Shown: positions 24,076 to 34,600 of the stretch, piece by piece
How the letters are laid out: the number at the start of each line of letters is the position of its first letter
Numbering within the stretch: position 1 is the first letter of the stretch
From: Episyrphus balteatus
Taxonomy: Eukaryota > Arthropoda > Insecta > Diptera > Syrphidae
Reading direction: 5' to 3'
NCBI RefSeq assembly: GCF_945859705.1
Contig: NC_079138.1
Location: 2,976,001 to 3,040,000 of the forward strand
DNA length: 64,000 nucleotides
Made by a program: the position numbers and the translations under genes
The notes under the pieces: model-generated
Databases searched by the model: none
What the model saw: the letters and a program-made list of their open reading frames with translations, nothing else
Told to the model about the DNA's origin: nothing

Positions 24076-25275
24076 AATTTCTAGTTAGTTCTATTCGCTT
24101 ATGGAATTCACTTTCGAAGAAACGATGGAACGTTCAGTTTTCATCCTTAAAAATATGGAAAATAAAGACAAAATTAGCATAGAAGTAGTCTCTTACTATA
24201 TTGAATATGGTTTGTTTATTAAATGAAAAATTTAAGTCAGAATATAAATGTTTCACTAATTCTAGATTCCTTTTTTTGTATCAAGAGAGTTTTAGCAAAG
24301 TCCTTACCAACAACTTCTTACAGACATGAACTTCGTCTTCTCTTTAATTTATCAACTTATTTGTTTGTATCCAAGATAGTAATAGCTGCTTGCTTTTTTT
24401 TAAGCATGGTGATATTATCAGCAAGTCCCAGATATAATGTGGATTTAAAAAAAAAATATATGCGTATATTTCCGGTTATGTTGGCCTTTGTATTGTGCCT
24501 TATCTTTTTTCAAAAACAACATTAAAACATGACAATGCATCACCGTATCACACTTTTCTGGTAGTGCAAATGTATATGTTGAGTTTCTCTCAATATTGAC
24601 GAAGCATTGAGTTTTCCCCAGCGTCATCCATATAAAGCGTATCAATTTTGTTACAGGATATGACAAGATTCAGCTCTACAACATTTAAATTGTCATAAGC
24701 GGGTCCAAATAGATTTCATAAAATCAAAAATTTCAAAAATACTGTTGAGTTTAATTGACTTTGACATTGTTTTTAAAACTATATACTGAAAAAAATTTAA
24801 AACAATGCATATTTCTTATTCGAACGATGATTTTTCTCATGAAAATCGGTTGAAAATTGACTGAAAAAAAGAATTTTGGGCGATTTAAATTTTTTAATAT
24901 AATGATGTAAAATTACCACCCTAAATTTCTAATTTGTGCTTGCGAACTTTCACGATAAACTCCTTGAAGCTGTAAATAAATCTGAAGAATATGTTATTTA
25001 GGCTTCCATTAAGTTCTTAATAATGTAGCTGTTAAAGGACAAATGAATTTGGTCATTCCTTACTTCGATTAAACAAAAGGAAATGATCTGTAATCGATAT
25101 TTATTGAGCGAATTTATGGGGTTTGCAAAAAACCGAAGATATTTTAAAACAAAAAAAAATTCAACCCAGAGCGGAAAGAGACATGCAATTTTGGAATGTG
25201 GAATGAACATTTTTATTTTAATTCTTAAAATAATAATAAATTATGATTACCTGAATTATGACTGAATTTCAAATT
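24076..25275. other. Non-coding stretch
   Basis: Open frames at 24223-24525 (+) and 24445-24666 (-) overlap each other and show no domain; the first is hydrophobic by composition only. No gene or repeat is supported. Confidence 0.45.
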
Positions 25276-26014
25276 ACACTGCACAAAAAGGTTTTGGATG
25301 AATAAACTATACAATACTTTTCCAAGGGTTTTTGGTGTGCTGAACTCGAATCCGGTTTCAGAAATATTCTATCAGCTCTAGTTTTTGAAATATTGTCATT
25401 AGAAAATGCAAAAACACGTTTTTTGGCTGATAGCTCTGGTCAACAAAATTTGACTATTTTTATTATGAATAAACCAAACAATACTTTTGCAATAGTTTTC
25501 GGTGTGCTTAACTGGAATATGAAGCCAGAAATATTCTATCAATCTTAGTTCTTGAAATATTGCCGTTAGAATTTGCGAAAAAAAAACGTGTTTTGTCTGT
25601 TTTTGAGGTTATTCTATGATGTGGGATACCTTATTTCAACATAATTTTTAACGGGTTCTATAAGAACTGTTTTTCTTCTTTGAAAATCTGTTTAAATCTT
25701 TCCGATATCTGTTTTATTATCCGAGATATCTTAATTTTAAGTAGCTTATTTTATTAATTAAAATATCTCGGAATATAAAAAAAGATATCGCAAAGATTTA
25801 AACAGATTTTTAAAAAAGAAAAGCAATTCTTATACAAACCTTCAAAAAGAGTGTTGAAAAAAATTCCCTCACATTGCAGCATAGCTTCAGAAACAGGTGT
25901 TTTTGCATTTTCTAGCGGTAATATTTTAAAAACGGGAGCTGATAGAAAAAACCTTTGGAAAAGTATTGTTTGGTTTATTCATCATACAAAAACCTTAATT
26001 TTGTTGTGCATTGT
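25276..26014. mobile_element. Palindromic element, ACACTGGTC family, copy C
   Basis: The left end ACACTGCACAAAAAGG is mirrored by the right end TTTTGTTGTGCATTGT. The left arm (25276-25432) is followed by a second, direct copy of itself (about 25436-25606) that begins CTCTGGTCAACAAAATTTG. The centre folds around 25740 (AAAATCTGTTTAAATCTTT with AAAGATTTAAACAGATTTT). The core GTGTGCTGAACTCGAATCCG is shared with copies A, B and D. No coding capacity. Confidence 0.7.
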
Positions 26015-27065
26015 TATTATTTATCAAGAACTTACCTACGGAGTAAAAAAAAAAATAAGTTACAGCTTTAAAAATAAGAGAGAATGAAAAAATAATACCC
26101 ATCTCAATCATTTTTTAATAGAACTTTTTTGATAATGAGAACAAACTATCTATAAACAATACTACTATTTTAGTTATTCAATTTGAAAAACGCTGATCTT
26201 TTGCAAATTAAAATTTCATGCCTACTCGACTCTTTTTTTTTTGTAGTTGTAGTTCTGGATAGAGCCATTTTTATCAACAAACAAAAATGTTGTATTCAAT
26301 AGTTATTAAATAAAAGCAAGTTAAGTCCTGGAATGTACATGGTACTCGTCCCGCACATATGGGAAATAAAAACATCTTTGTCTGCCCCTTTAAAATAATA
26401 AGAGCAACAACAGAAAACATCAAAATGACTCATGTGTGAGCAACAACCTGATTTACAAATATAAAAAAGGATATTTATGGAATTCTTATGTAAAAAAAAA
26501 AAAATTCAAAAAAGCTGGTCAACGTATGAAAGGAACATATCCAAACAAAAGCGTCAGCAGCATCCAAAACACCACCAGTTGAATTTTATGTTCTTTTTTT
26601 TTTTTTCATTTTGTCTCTGAGTGTGTGTGAGGCACACAAACACTGGGGAATTCCTTAAAACGAAACAAAAAAAAAAAAAAACGCCTAACTACAGGAATTA
26701 TTCGTGCAAACATACAGTAACGATTCTTTTGTGTTCATCAAATATATGTTGTCTATGTTCGCAGGCTGGATGCTCCTTCTCATCCTCAAAATATAATTCT
26801 TCCTATAAGTCCTTGTTTTAAGCAGAGTGTGCCATCAAACCGGCTTCACAGAGCCCAAATGTATACCATACATTTCCTTGTACTCCAGCGTGTTCCTATT
26901 GTATCAGACTTCTATGAAACCAACCTTAGGTCGATAGGCAGAGAGCGGTTGCGGGCGGACGAGCAATGCATGTTGAGGGGTTAGGGTGATTGGTGGTTTT
27001 TGTTGGGTTGGTGGAGGATTTTGTTTAAGTTGGTTTTTTTTTTTACAAATTTTTTTTTTTGTCAG
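26015..27065. other. Non-coding stretch
   Basis: Mostly AT-rich. A more GC-rich patch at about 26920-27010 (GAGAGCGGTTGCGGGCGGACG and G/T-rich sequence after it) stands out. I cannot say whether it is promoter or transcribed sequence. Confidence 0.35.
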
Positions 27066-27219
27066 GCACGTAGGTATATCGATCCACAATGGGATGCAAT
27101 GTTGAAACTTAATGGTAAAGATGATGTGGAGACATCATCATTCCCACAAAATCTCGACACATCGACACAGAAAATTACAAAACTACTAGACTGTATTAAT
27201 AAGAGAATATATGACAGAG
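27066..27219 (+). CDS. Possible orphan coding exon, unrecognised
   Basis: A polypyrimidine run ending TTTTTTTTTTGTCAG precedes an open stretch of 51 codons, starting ARRYIDPQWDAMLKLNGKDD, with a balanced, non-repetitive composition unlike the surrounding poly-Phe/poly-Lys frames. A weak GT donor (AGAG|GTTTAT) lies at 27220. I find no partner exons and no family. It could be an exon of an unseen gene, a transposon fragment or chance. Confidence 0.25.
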
Positions 27220-27848
27220 GTTTATATTACAACACATCCTTCCAAATGATATATGTGGTGAAAATCTTTTATTTCTTAAATTTGTCTCTTTTCTCCTCCA
27301 ACCGATATCGACATAGACATCACCGCTAGACTTAATCTGAGCTTTTGATTTTAATTTTGACATTTATATAGTAGTTGCTATAAAGGAATAGTTATTATGA
27401 GAAATAAAAGCATAGTAATTATATAGTTTAATTGTGTATATTTTTGTTTTTTTCTTTTCATCTCTGTTAACAATAACTACTGATTTTGTTTTCTTTTGAC
27501 AAAATAAAAAGTAGAGTGGGTAGTTCCCAGTGCAGCAAGCTGTGTTGCAAATACGTCAGAATTATTTTTAATTATGGGACTCTGTTTTATAGCTGGAATT
27601 TTTTACACAAATGACAAATTTACTTCCAATTACATCGTTTTAAAGCACATTTCATCGGCTTGCAGTCCAACCTCGTAAATATCTTTGTTTTGTGTCACAA
27701 AATATGGTAAAACTCACGCCATATCTTATAAACTTTGCTTACACGATGTTGTTATCACGAGAGAATTCACCGTTGATATTTGAACTTGACTCAAATAAAT
27801 GTCCGAAATATTCCTGTGTGAATCTTATTTTACTATTTACTCAATTAA

Positions 27849-28096
27849 CCCTCTGTCGGCACAAGGGTGCGAATTTGACAGGACAAAAATAAAAAGTCAT
27901 AAAGGTCACAAAAAAGTGTCTTTTTTAGGGTGAAAGTACATATTTTAGGAATTGTGAATACAATATTCGAATTTCTCGTAAAATTCTACATCAATTTCAT
28001 ATATGATTCTCTATAAAATAGTGAGACCGAAAAAAGTTCAAGCGGCATGAAAAAGTATAAACCAAATTCGTAAAAAATAGGTGTACCTACAAAGGG
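27849..28096. mobile_element. piggyBac-like MITE with TTAA flanks
   Basis: TTAA at 27845-27848 is followed by CCCTCTGTCGGCAC. The other end is GTGTACCTACAAAGGG followed by TTAA at 28097-28100. Ends pair in about 11 of 14 positions. TTAA duplication with CCC..GGG termini is the piggyBac superfamily signature. At 248 bases it is non-autonomous. Confidence 0.7.
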
Positions 28097-28100
28097 TTAA

Positions 28101-30403
28101 TTATTCTAGGGCGAGAATTGCATTCAGTTTTTCTATATTTTTTAATTATACTGTGGTAGTTCGATTCTGTAGCAGACATCGATTCTAGTTATTCAATCAA
28201 TCAATGTTAAACTTAAAGGGCAAGGGCGTTGAAAGTAAAAAAATGAAAATAATTTAAAGTTTTTGTTTAAAAAATTGCTTTTCATAATAATCTAGGTTGG
28301 AATATCTTTCTATATTATAGGAATAGCTTTTCTCTAATCAAAAACTGTTAGAAATGACGAAAATTATTCCAAATTATCAGTATTGTGAGAGTGGCGATGT
28401 AAAATTTTATTTTCAAAATATCTCTAAAACCTGACCCAAGTTTTAAAAACGGTTGCCATCAATAAATTCAGGACACCTGAATCAACTAGAATCGACGTGC
28501 CCCCTCTATTACAAAAAAAAGTAAAAAAAAAATATCACAGTGTTATTTATCATGACTTCTAACATCTATCTTGTTCCGTCACAATATCGCATTGAAATGA
28601 GTGTAATTTTCTTAAGTCATGCTCTCCAGTCATGCTCTCCAGACCCAGAAAAGATAGGCAGGATCGTTGCGATGTGCACAGGACATCAGATAAAATCACA
28701 GAATCAAAGGTAAAAGACTTGATCTTATTCCTTAATGCTTAATGCAACAAAATGGTTTTAGAACAGCCTGCTGGTACTGGGCTAGTGCTGTGAGGCAGCA
28801 GGCTTTCAAATACGGTGAACGCGAGTCAACTGGGGTCTAGACCATACCACTTTTATTAATTTTTTCAAATTCATTTATCACTCATGTGTTTGTATCAAAA
28901 CGGTCATCAAGCGGGGTTGCTTATGACCGCCATTTCTACCTACCTACATTTTGTAATCAACTAACCATTAGTAATATAATAACATAGTTAAATTGTATCT
29001 TTCATATAAAAGCGGGATTGAAAGACTTAGAAATAATAGCTTTGAAACTATCCCTAAAGTATTTCATTATTTGCCTCTTATTCAGTACTATAGGCAATAT
29101 TTGACTGATTTGTTTCTATTTGTTGATTGGCATTCCTATTTCTGCTCCATTCATTTTTAATTCCTTTTAACCTACTTCATTATTCTTAAGCGTTTGCATT
29201 CAGAGCAACCAATACCCAAAATACGGTAACAAATCTTAACTGTTGAAAGGTTAACACTCAGCGAGCAAAAAAGGCTACAGTCTTATATTTTGTATTTTTT
29301 TTTGTATGATAAGTATGACAGGAGACCTAGCAAGCAAGTATCAAGTCAAAAATATTCGAAAACGTTTTCATCCCTGAAATGATGCTGCTACTAGTCTACG
29401 AAATCGTTAAGGCAGTTGAAAGAAACCCAATGCTTTTGTTGCATTGGTTTACTTATTGTTCACAGGTTGTGGAGGCGCTTTTATGTATGACATGGGTGGG
29501 CGCAACGCGGCATTTCCTTGTCCTGCGTATCATCTACAAGATGATTAATTTATTTCTATAAGGTATATTTACTACTAGACCACCATTACCAGTACCACAC
29601 TATCAAAAGCTGTATGAAATAAAATAACAACAACAACAACAAAAAAAACAAAAACTATGTTCAGGTGTTTTTGACATTTCAATGTCCGATCCGAGATGAT
29701 GACGACGACAACAGACATTTCATTCTCATTTGTGTTTATAAATTCAACTTGTACGGATGCTATTTGTCAATCCTTTATATCAATAAATCAAAAATTGAGT
29801 TTGGTTTTTTATACGAAAAGTAAGATGAATTTTATTCAATAGTTTTTGGTTTCGATTGCGATTTTTGTACCTACGTGAAAACAGATTTTGAAATGACTGA
29901 TTTTTGTTTTTTTTTTTAAATAAAATTTAGTCGGCGCCGTTCAATTTATTTAAAATAATTTGCCTAATCAGTCAACTATTTGATGAGTGGATATAAAAAC
30001 ATTGTGACTTTCCATATTTATTTTTTGTGATTCCGATTTCTAAGACCCGTTTTTAGTTCAGATTAAATTTGAAGTATCTTATTCGAACGATGAGATATTC
30101 AAAACCTATTTTGAGAAAAAAGTCATATTCCGGCGGGCTTGATAACATAATGATTCTTTTTTTTTTTCAAACTAACATAAAAATAAATATCATGATAAAA
30201 TTTAGGCTTTGCACATTTTTTTGTTTTTCATTCAAGATAAGAACGGAATAACAACTTGTAGAATTTTTCTCAGTTCTTAGTTTGAGGCGGCAGTGATAGG
30301 GTTTTCCTGTAAAAGGCTTTATGGATTTTTGGATTTTTATTTAAAAAATAAATTTTTTGAATTTTTTTTAATTAAATTTGTATTTTTATTGTTGTTATTT
30401 CAG
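28101..30403. other. Non-coding stretch upstream of the PlexA coding region
   Basis: This stretch must hold at least the end of an intron in the PlexA 5' UTR, because a TTGTTGTTATTTCAG acceptor closes it. I could not identify the 5' non-coding exon or promoter. A hairpin (AGCCTGCTG..CAGCAGGCT) lies at about 28765-28803. Open frames at 29379-29561 and 30069-30251 have no domain. Confidence 0.45.
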
Positions 30404-30420
30404 TACTTATGTTGTGAAAC
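30404..30420 (+). other. PlexA: PlexA 5' UTR, end part, after splice acceptor
   Basis: The acceptor TTGTTGTTATTTCAG ends at 30403, leaving 17 untranslated bases before the ATG. So the start codon lies near the beginning of an internal exon, and at least one upstream non-coding exon must exist outside what I can identify. Confidence 0.6.
30409..30417 (+). promoter_or_regulatory. Two-codon upstream ORF before PlexA start
   Basis: ATG TTG TGA lies three bases upstream of and in frame with the PlexA ATG. Such a minimal uORF can force reinitiation or leaky scanning and so lower translation. Whether it is used depends on the acceptor at 30403 being the true one. Confidence 0.5.
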
Positions 30421-31680
30421 ATGAGGCTTCTAATCAACGCCTTGTTGCTGGCAACATTATATCACCATGTCACATGTAACAACAGTGCTAGTAGTATAAA
30501 CACAAGCAGTAGCAGCAGTAGTGGCAGCAGCGGCGTAAACAATAACAGTGGCCCAAATAGCAGTAGTAGTAGCGGTGGAAATTTATCTAAACAACCGTCG
30601 TCATCCTCAAAAAACAACAACAATAATAACAATTACAGCAGTATAATAACTCGACAAGTACAATTCGACACAACTCTGAATCACTTAGTTGTGGACACAA
30701 TAACCGGGCGTGTTTATGTTGGCGGCATAAATCGGCTATTCCAACTTTCGCCAGAACTCGAACTACACGAATCGGTTATAACCGGACCACAAAATGATTC
30801 TGTCGAGTGCACGGTGCTTGATTGCCCGGCCCATGCTGTACGACAACCAACCGATAACGTTAACAAAGTGTTGCTCATTGATAGGGCAACATCACGTTTA
30901 ATATCTTGTGGTTCATTGTTCCAGGGCATTTGTACGGTGCGTAATTTACAAAATGTCAGCATTATCGAGCACAAAGTATCGGATGCAGTTGTTGCCAACG
31001 ATGCGAATTCGTCGACGGTGGCATTTATAGCGCCAGGACCACCTCAGCCACCAGTTACAAATGTTATGTACGTTGGTGTAACGTACACCAACAACTCACC
31101 ATATCGCAGTGAAATTCCAGCTGTGGCATCACGCAGTCTCGAAAATCAAAAATTATTTCAAATCGCCTCATCGGCGGTGACAACTGGAACACGCATTTTC
31201 ATCAATTCATATGCCCGCGAGTCATACCTGGTGAATTATGTTTACGGTTTTAGTTCGGAGAAATTTTCGTATTTCCTCACGACACAACTCAAACACAACC
31301 ATCACTCCACACCCAAGGAGTACATTACAAAATTGGTGCGGATCTGCCAAGAGGACTCCAACTACTATTCGTACACAGAAATTCCAGTGGATTGTATTGA
31401 TGCCCAAGGTGGCACCAAATACAATCTAGTTCAGGCTGGTTTCTTGGGCAAGCCCGGCTCAGATTTAGCGTCGAATTTAGCCATAACCGAACAAGATGAT
31501 GTGTTGTATGCGGTCTTCTCGGAGGGTAAAGGCAACGTGTCAACCGATAACTCAGCATTATGTATATATTCGCTGAAATCGATTCGCAGAAAATTCATGC
31601 AAAACATCAAATCTTGCTTCAATGGCAATGGAGCTCGAGGGCTTGACTTTATATCACCGAATATGGATTGTGTTTCAACT
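30421..31680 (+). CDS. PlexA: PlexA coding exon 1 (residues 1-420)
   Basis: It starts at ATG with a hydrophobic leader (MRLLINALLLATLYHHVTC), then about 50 residues of Ser, Asn and Gly, then most of the sema propeller (TTLNHLVVDTITGRVYVGG and onward). The donor is ACT|GTATGT, phase 0. Reading on meets a stop within seven codons, which confirms the intron. Confidence 0.93.
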
Positions 31681-34600
31681 GTATGTGTTTTGTGTTATTA
31701 ATCAGTAAGTCTAATATTATCAACAACTATTTTTCTTCTCTTTCACTAGAAACTACAAACCATTGGTGAGGATTTCTGTGGTCTAGATGTCAATTCGCCA
31801 TTGGGTGGTGAACACCCTATAGCTGCTGTACCAGTTGCAATATTCAATAAACGTCTAACATCTGTTGCTGCAACTCGTACAAGTGGCTATACGGTTGTTT
31901 TTATTGGCACTGCTGATGGTTATCTTAAAAAGATCGTTGTTGAATCAGCGAGTTCAGCCATCGAATATGCCAACATTCCCATCAACATTGGTTCACCAAT
32001 AAATAGTGATATGCATTTTGATAATCAAAAACTTCACATATACGTTATGTCCAGGCATGGCGTATCAAAAGTGAAAGTTTACGATTGTTCCGATTACTTG
32101 ACATGCGGGCAATGTTTAGGCGCTCGTGATCCCTATTGTGGATGGTGTTCATTAGAAAATAAATGCAGTCCACGTTCCACATGCGAAGATGATGCCAATG
32201 ATCCATTGTATTGGGTAAGCTATAAGACTGGCAAATGTACGACAATAACAAGTGTTGTGCCACATCAATTACAACGAACAACAGCTAGAACGGTAAGTAA
32301 TAATAGTGATGGGGTGGGATGGGAAAAAACTCATGCACCCCCCGACAGCGTTGTTCCGAATGACACATTTTTGGGTGTGTTTCAGTTGGAACTGATAATT
32401 GACCATCTACCTCAACTCAAGGAGAATCTTGTGTGTGCCTTTACAACAGAAGAGAAGGCTCTATTTACAAATGCAACAAAAAAGCGAAATGGTGTTAATT
32501 GTACAACACCTCGAACTGATATGTTACCACAGATTGAACAAGGACGACGTAAGTTTGAGATATAAAGTCTAAATACTGTGATTTTGAAAAATTACAAATT
32601 CTAGATCACTTTACGGCAAGATTATCAGTTCGGACGAAAAATGGCCCTGATTTGGTATCAACAGATTTTACATTTTTCGATTGTAGTACACATTCCTCAT
32701 GCACCAGATGTGTATCGTCAGAATTTCCTTGTGATTGGTGCGTTGAAGCTCATCGTTGCACTCACGATACAGCCGAAAATTGTCGCAATGATATTCTTGT
32801 AACTGGAGTTAGTGTAAGTTGATTCAGATTATTCTACTTCTTCTTCTCCCCATTGGCATCATCTGCAAATTGATTTAATAAAAATTATTTCAGCGAATCG
32901 GACCAAGCTATCGATCTGGACCTGGATTTTGTCCAACAATCAATGCCACAGGTGATGGTAGTGAAGTACTTGTTGCTGCCGGTACCAGCAAATCCATCAA
33001 AGTCAAAGTACATATTATTGGGCAATTTATTGTGCAAACCCGTTTTGTGTGTCAATTTAATATCGAAGGACGTGTAACATCGTTGAATGCTCAACTCTTG
33101 GGCGATACAATTTATTGTGATAATATGGAATTTCAATATTCTTCAAGATCACCAAATTTAACAGCTACATTTGCTGTGATATGGGGTGGATCCAAACCAC
33201 TTGATAATCCTCATGATATTCATGGTATTTTATTTTTTTTTTCTTTTGTGTTTCAATTTTTCAACTTAAGTTTTTCCTGCTATTTTACCCCTGTTTTTAT
33301 GTCGAATTTTTTTTTTTTTTTACGTTACAGTTGTAATATATCGTTGTCGTGATATGGCCGACAGTTGTGGTATATGTTTGGCATTGGCAGAAAAATATAA
33401 TTGCGGTTGGTGTTCGTCAACAAATTCATGCGAAGTTGAAGAGCAATGCAATAAGAATAATGAAGGCAAAACTGATTGGCTTAATAGAATGGAAACATGT
33501 CCTAATCCAGAAATTCAATCATTCTCGCCAAAAACTGGCCCTTGGGAAGGAGGAACTAATATTACAATACAGGGTATCAATTTGGGAAAGAACTTTACTG
33601 ACATCTATTCAGGTATGTACTTAATTTAATTTTCATCTGATTTTCTCCAACAGCGTTTATGAGTAAAAGCGTTCAGAACAAACTGCGTTCTATCGGTTGC
33701 CAAATAAAAAAGTTTTAATTTTTATATTCATGGTTAAAAAAAACTCAGTTATGTACCGACGATTGCAACAACATACCAACAAACATAAAAAAATATAAAA
33801 ACACAACAATTTATTTCCTTACTTATTTTTTAATTAATAAGATTTTTTTAATAAAGATTATAATAATAATTGTTTATGTTTTGTTACAATATTTTGCGAT
33901 GCCGGTTTAACTGAAAACAGTGCGATGGGTGTATATAACGTTCTTGACTTGGAATACACAATCTCAATTCTAAATTCACATCCTATCTCTTATTCATTTT
34001 CATTACAGGTGTTCGAATTGCCGGAATCAACTGCATGCCATTTCAACAATTCTATGTGGATACAAAACAAATTGTCTGCACTGTTGACAGTCCGGGTGTG
34101 CAGCTTTATCGAAATGGTCGGATAGTTGTACAAATTGGTGATTATCGAGGTGAATCGAAGACAGATTTTGAATTTGTCGATCCGAAAATTGATGACTTCA
34201 GTCCGAAATTTGGTCCCGTCTCCGGTGGTACCCAAATTATGATTTTTGGAAAATATTTAAATGCAGGCAGTCGTATACAATCGTTTATCAATGACCATTT
34301 GCCCTGTGAAATATTGAGTACGAATGCAACTCAGGCATTGTGCCGGACAAGTTCATCGCCGGGTATCATTGAGGGTCGATTGAAAATGCACTTTGATAAT
34401 GGAATTCGAGAATTCAACGATTATAATTTTAAATATGTCGAAGATCCAACAATTGATTATGTTAGTTCTGGTCAATCAGGTACAAAATCTCCGAAGGGTA
34501 TACCAGCGGGTGGTATTAAAATAGCTGTTCGAGGAAGTCAATTTGATTATATTCAGAGTCCAAACATGTATGTGTATTACAACGAAAAAATGTTCTTCAG

